Source of the DNA: Maritimibacter alkaliphilus
Lineage (GTDB): Bacteria > Pseudomonadota > Alphaproteobacteria > Rhodobacterales > Rhodobacteraceae
Length of the DNA: 64,000 nt
Assembly: GCF_019801605.1 (NCBI RefSeq)
Contig: NZ_JAHVIT010000001.1
Location: forward strand, 1 to 64,000
Reading direction: 5' to 3'
The notes beneath the pieces are model-generated. The model saw nothing but the letters and a program-made list of their open reading frames with translations. It was not told where the DNA came from and made no database searches. The position numbers and the translations under genes are program-made. Shown in pieces: positions 60,317 to 64,000 of the stretch; position 1 is the first letter of the stretch; the number at the start of each line of letters is the position of its first letter.

Positions 60317-61807
60317 ATGAGCTTTGACCTTCCCATCCAGCCGCCCGAACGCATCACCGGCCTCGTCAACGGGACGGCCAGCCTTGGGGGCGGCATCGAC
60401 CTGCCGGTCTTCTACCCGGCCACCGGCGCGCAGATCGCCACGCTGACCGAGGATGACGAGACCGCAGTCGCCCGCGCGGTCGAAGCGGCCCGCGCCGCCT
60501 TTGACAAGGGGCCGTGGCCCGGCCTGAGCACCGCCAAGCGGATCGAGGCGCTGGAGGCCTGCCGCGAGACGATCCTTGCCAACGTGGACGAACTGGCGCG
60601 GCTGGAATGCGCGGCCACGGGCCTCGTCCTGAAGGAGTTGCGCGCGCGCCACATGGTCCGCGCGGCCTACAACTTCCGCTTCTTCGCCGAGTACATCAGC
60701 CAGTCGGCGGGCCAGAGCTACACCCAGACCGAAGGCTACCTGACCACGGTCACCCGCGAGCCGGTGGGCGTTGCTGCCCTGATCGCGCCGTGGAACGCGC
60801 CGGTGGCGCTGGCCACGATGAAGATCGCCGCCGCCCTGGCCTTTGGCAACACTGCCGTGTTGAAACCGTCCGAGCAGACGCCCATGGCGCTGGCCCGGCT
60901 GGTCGAACTGTTGCAGGAGGTGCTGCCCGAGGGCGTGCTGAACATCGTCAACGGGCGCGGCGCCGTGACCGGGGCGGCGCTGGTGGCCCATCCCGGGGTC
61001 GATCTCGTCAGCTTCACCGGCGGGACGGAAACGGGCCGGGCGATCATGTCCTCCGCCGGGCGCAACCTCGTGCCCTGCACGATGGAGCTGGGCGGCAAGT
61101 CGGCCAATATCATCTTCGCCTCGGCCGATCAGGACCGGGCGCTGGACGGCGCGCTTCAGGGCATCTTCTCCAACAACGGTCAGCAGTGCCTCGCAGGCTC
61201 GCGCGTGCTGGTGGAACGCAAGGTCTTTGACGATTTCGTGGGCCGGTTCCGGGAACGGGCGGCCAAGGTCCGCGTGGGCGATCCGTTGGCCGATGACACC
61301 GAGGTCGGGCCGCTGGCGTCGCTGGCGCATATGAACCGGGTGCTGGGCTTCGTCGACAAGGCGCGCGAGGACGGCGGGCAACTGCTGGTGGGCGGCACCC
61401 GGCGCGAGGATCTGGGCGAGGGCTACTTCATCTCGCCCACGGCGGTATTGGCGCATTCCAACGCCGACCGCTGCGCGCAGGACGAGATCTTCGGCCCCTT
61501 CGCCACCTTCATTCCCTTCGACACGGCGGACGAGGCCGTGGCGATCGCCAATGACACGGCCTTCGGGCTGGTCAGCTATGTCTGGTCGGATCACCTGCCG
61601 ACGGTCATGGCGACGACCCCGAGCCTGCGCTCCGGCGTGGTCTGGGTCAACACGCCGATGATGCGCGAGCTGCGCGCACCCTTCGGCGGCTACAAGACCT
61701 CCGGCGTGGGCCGCGAGGGCGGCGCCTCCTGCGAGGCGTTCTACACGGAAGAAAAGACCACGACCATTCCGACGGCCCCGCCGGCGCTGCGGCGCTTCGG
61801 GGCCTGA
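60317..61807 (+). CDS. Aldehyde dehydrogenase family protein
   Basis: 496 residues from ATG 60317 (MSFDLPIQPPERITGLVNGT). All catalytic positions are present: N160 in IAPWNAPVA, E257 in MELGGKSA, C291 in NNGQQCLAGSR, and the NAD motif SFTGGTETG. It oxidises an aldehyde to a carboxylate with NAD(P)+. It begins 10 bases after the SDR stop, so it belongs to the same operon and probably acts after it. Confidence 0.92.
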   Translation: MSFDLPIQPPERITGLVNGTASLGGGIDLPVFYPATGAQIATLTEDDETAVARAVEAARAAFDKGPWPGLSTAKRIEALEACRETILANVDELARLECAATGLVLKELRARHMVRAAYNFRFFAEYISQSAGQSYTQTEGYLTTVTREPVGVAALIAPWNAPVALATMKIAAALAFGNTAVLKPSEQTPMALARLVELLQEVLPEGVLNIVNGRGAVTGAALVAHPGVDLVSFTGGTETGRAIMSSAGRNLVPCTMELGGKSANIIFASADQDRALDGALQGIFSNNGQQCLAGSRVLVERKVFDDFVGRFRERAAKVRVGDPLADDTEVGPLASLAHMNRVLGFVDKAREDGGQLLVGGTRREDLGEGYFISPTAVLAHSNADRCAQDEIFGPFATFIPFDTADEAVAIANDTAFGLVSYVWSDHLPTVMATTPSLRSGVVWVNTPMMRELRAPFGGYKTSGVGREGGASCEAFYTEEKTTTIPTAPPALRRFGA

Positions 61808-61857
61808 GGCCGGGTTGATCGGAAGACCTCATAAATAACCAACAGGGAAACGAAACA

Positions 61858-62868
61858 ATGTCTTACTTCAAAACCTTCGCGGGCTCCATCGCCCTTGCGG
61901 TCGCGGCCATGTCCACGCCCGTCGTCGCCGCCGACATGATCAAGGTCGGTGCCTTCGTGCCCGAGCAATCCACCGGCGTGGCCAAGGTCATCAAGCCCTG
62001 GCTCGAAGCTGTGCAGGCCGAGGCGGGCGACACGGTCAAGATGCAGCCCTTCTGGGGCGGCACGCTGGGCAAGGACCCGTTCAAGCAGTTCGAACTGGTG
62101 CAGAACGGCGTGGCCGACGTGACCTGGGTGCTGCCCGGCTACACCGCGGGCCAGTTCCCGGAAATGGGCCTCTTCGAGCTGCCCTTCTTCTTCCGCACCG
62201 CGCAGGAAGCCTCGGCCGTGGGCTGGAAGCTGAACGAGATGGGCCTGCTGACCGGGTTTGACGGCGTCCATGTCGTCGGCTTCTTCGCCGCCGAACCCAA
62301 CGCGATCTTCATGAAGACCACGGTCGACAGCCTCGACGGGCTCGCCAACCTCAAGGTCCGCTCGGCTGGTGCGATCCAGGCCAAGTGGCTGGAAAGCCTC
62401 GGCGCGGCGCCCCAGACGCTCAGCTCGGCCGAGTTCAACGAGGGCATCTCGCGCGGGACGGTCGATGGGGCGATCCAGGGCTGGACCGGCATGAAGACCT
62501 TCAAGTCGCTGCCGCTGGTCGATCAGGCGATCGAAGCGCCTGCCGGCGCGATCCCCTTCCTGCTGCTGATGAACGAACGCAAGTGGGAAGGCCTCTCGCC
62601 CGAACTGCAGGAGATCGTCATGAAGCACGGCGGCATGGCCTTCGCCGAGGCCGGCGGTGAGGCCTATGCCTCTGCCGGGGCCGCGATCCGTGAAGAGGTC
62701 AAGGCCGAGGGCCGGATCGCGATCATGGAGTTGAGCGACGAAGAACTTGCCAAGTACGAAGAGGCCGCCAAGCCGATCCACGACGAGTGGATCGCCAGCA
62801 CCCCCAACGGGCAGGCGGTCTATGACGCGGCGGTCGAGCTGCTGGCCGACATGCGCGGCGAAAGCTGA
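61858..62868 (+). CDS. TRAP transporter substrate-binding protein (DctP type)
   Basis: 336 residues. Signal peptide MSYFKTFAGSIALAVAAMSTPVVAA, cleaved near residue 25. DctP pattern: QFELVQNGVADVTWVLPGY, GLFELPFFFRTAQEAS, LANLKVRSAGAIQAKWLESL (with the Arg that binds carboxylates) and SRGTVDGAIQGW. It captures a carboxylate in the periplasm. It is preceded by AACAGGGAAACGAAACA and followed by the two permease genes. Confidence 0.92.
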   Translation: MSYFKTFAGSIALAVAAMSTPVVAADMIKVGAFVPEQSTGVAKVIKPWLEAVQAEAGDTVKMQPFWGGTLGKDPFKQFELVQNGVADVTWVLPGYTAGQFPEMGLFELPFFFRTAQEASAVGWKLNEMGLLTGFDGVHVVGFFAAEPNAIFMKTTVDSLDGLANLKVRSAGAIQAKWLESLGAAPQTLSSAEFNEGISRGTVDGAIQGWTGMKTFKSLPLVDQAIEAPAGAIPFLLLMNERKWEGLSPELQEIVMKHGGMAFAEAGGEAYASAGAAIREEVKAEGRIAIMELSDEELAKYEEAAKPIHDEWIASTPNGQAVYDAAVELLADMRGES

Positions 62869-62879
62869 GAGAGGGCGTC

Positions 62880-63425
62880 ATGAACACCGCTCAGAAGATC
62901 GACCGGATCACCCAGAACGCGGCCGTCATCGGCTTTTCCGGGCTCGTGGTCATGGCGCTTCTCATCACCTGGGACGGGGCGGCACGCTACCTGTGGCTGC
63001 CCCGGATCTCGGGCTTCTCGGACTATGGGGAGGTCGTCTTCCCCATCGTCATCGCAAGCTGTTTCCCGGCCGGTCTGCTGCGCCAGACCAACGTCACCGT
63101 CCGGGTCTTCGGCACGCTGGGCGGACCGCGCCTGCACGCCGCGTTGGAAGCTTTCGGCGCGCTGCTGACGCTGGCCTTCTTCGGCCTGCTCACCTGGCAG
63201 TTCATCCGCCTCACCGGCCAGTTCGAAAGCGGCGGGCGCACGACCCGCACCATCGGCCTGCCGCTGGCGCCCTACTGGTACGTCGTCACCGCCATCATGG
63301 CCGTCTGTGTCCCGGTGCAGGTCTACGTGGCCTGGTCGTGGATCAAGGCCGCGCTGCGCGGTGACACGCCCGACATCGCCGCCCTGCGCGATGGCGAAGA
63401 AGACCTTGCCGATTTCGAAGGATAA
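62880..63425 (+). CDS. TRAP transporter small permease (DctQ type)
   Basis: 181 residues with four membrane helices (about 18-36, 50-68, 86-105, 127-148), the DctQ arrangement. It begins 11 bases after the binding-protein stop with GAGAGGG upstream and lies 6 bases before the large permease. It pairs with DctM to form the Na+-driven transporter. Confidence 0.9.
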   Translation: MNTAQKIDRITQNAAVIGFSGLVVMALLITWDGAARYLWLPRISGFSDYGEVVFPIVIASCFPAGLLRQTNVTVRVFGTLGGPRLHAALEAFGALLTLAFFGLLTWQFIRLTGQFESGGRTTRTIGLPLAPYWYVVTAIMAVCVPVQVYVAWSWIKAALRGDTPDIAALRDGEEDLADFEG

Positions 63426-63431
63426 GCCCTC

Positions 63432-64000
63432 ATGTTTTCCGATCCATTCGTGACCGGCCTGCTCGGGCTGGCCGCCATGTTCGCGCTGATCGTCCTGCAG
63501 GTGCCCGTGGGCATCGCCATGGGGCTGACCGGCGTGGTGGGCTGCGGCCTGATCATCGGCTTCGGCCCGGCGCTGACCCTGCTGGCGACCGAGCCCTCCT
63601 CGGCCATGTCCTCCGAGGGCTATGCCGTAATCGCCATGTTCCTGCTGATGGGCAACTTCGCCCATGTGGGCGGCCTCTCGCGCGAACTCTACAAGCTCGC
63701 CTATGTCTACCTCGGCCACCTGCGCGGCGGCCTCGTCTTTGCCACCGTCGGGGCCTGCGCGGGCTTCGGCGCGATCTGCGGCTCCTCCGTGGCGACGGCG
63801 GCGACCATGGCGCGCATCGCGCTGCCCGAGATGCTGGAGCGCGGCTATGCCAAGTCGCTGGCCGCGGGCTCCATCGCCGCCGGCGGGACGCTGGGGATGA
63901 TCGTGCCGCCCTCGGTGGTGATGATCCTCTACGGCATCCTGACCGAGAACTCGATCATCGCGCTCTTCCTCGCGGCCATCGTGCCGGGGGTCATCGCCGT
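63432..64000 (+). CDS. TRAP transporter large permease (DctM type), truncated by the window edge
   Basis: 189 residues visible of a protein normally about 430 long; the frame remains open to base 64000. ATG 63432 (MFSDPFVTGLLGLAAMFALI). DctM hallmarks: FLLMGNFAHVGGLSRELYKL, GAICGSSVATAATMARIALPEM and GMIVPPSVVMILYGILTEN. It carries the Na+-coupled translocation path. Confidence 0.92.
   Translation, partial: MFSDPFVTGLLGLAAMFALIVLQVPVGIAMGLTGVVGCGLIIGFGPALTLLATEPSSAMSSEGYAVIAMFLLMGNFAHVGGLSRELYKLAYVYLGHLRGGLVFATVGACAGFGAICGSSVATAATMARIALPEMLERGYAKSLAAGSIAAGGTLGMIVPPSVVMILYGILTENSIIALFLAAIVPGVIA

Overview
The window is high-GC DNA from an alphaproteobacterium, most likely a Rhodobacterales (Roseobacter-group) member. 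Supporting this are the gene families and their arrangement (a PCMT-family protein upstream of tolC, a PopZ-like acidic protein, a DUF4198 nickel-uptake operon, TRAP transporters, two RTX proteins). No rRNA is present and the genus cannot be fixed from the sequence.

Left part (1-9.5 kb): the end of an IS3-family element abuts a truncated alpha/beta hydrolase. Two RTX (Ca-binding repeat) proteins with a shared C-terminal tail follow. Then comes a nickel-uptake locus: nikR divergent from nikK-M-L-Q-O, with a perfect NikR operator between them. The NikR protein lacks all four canonical nickel ligands.

9.5-17.5 kb: a secreted protein of unknown function, an SDR, a D-2-hydroxyacid dehydrogenase preceded by a 13-codon ORF, and a periplasmic binding protein next to a large chemoreceptor. 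17.5-18 kb holds a 19-unit heptamer array and an IS3 OrfA remnant.

18-24.8 kb: a complete N-type ATPase operon (atpDCQRBEFAG, minus strand). Nearly every gene junction is a 4-nt ATGA/GTGA overlap. The epsilon subunit carries an in-frame 7 x 15-bp minisatellite.

26.9-32.8 kb: a compact integrated island in tRNA-Cys(GCA), bounded by 44-bp direct repeats. It encodes a tyrosine integrase with a small overlapping upstream ORF and, as its only large cargo, a 947-residue NACHT/STAND NTPase in visibly AT-richer DNA. This is the best candidate here for a little-described system, probably an anti-phage defence gene.

33-57 kb is mostly core genome: a BgsBA-like beta-glucan synthase pair, PCMT-like protein, TolC, PopZ-like protein, cobyric acid synthase, EF-P, YgfZ, an ABC exporter, a phosphatase, two aminotransferases, a crotonase, a large acidic protein, thiamine pyrophosphokinase and a DMT permease. 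A cluster of perfect palindromes lies at 49.35-49.52 kb. 56.7-64 kb is a catabolic cluster: an isochorismatase-fold hydrolase without its cysteine, a GntR regulator, an FAD monooxygenase, an SDR, an aldehyde dehydrogenase and a TRAP transporter that runs off the right edge. Its substrate is unknown.
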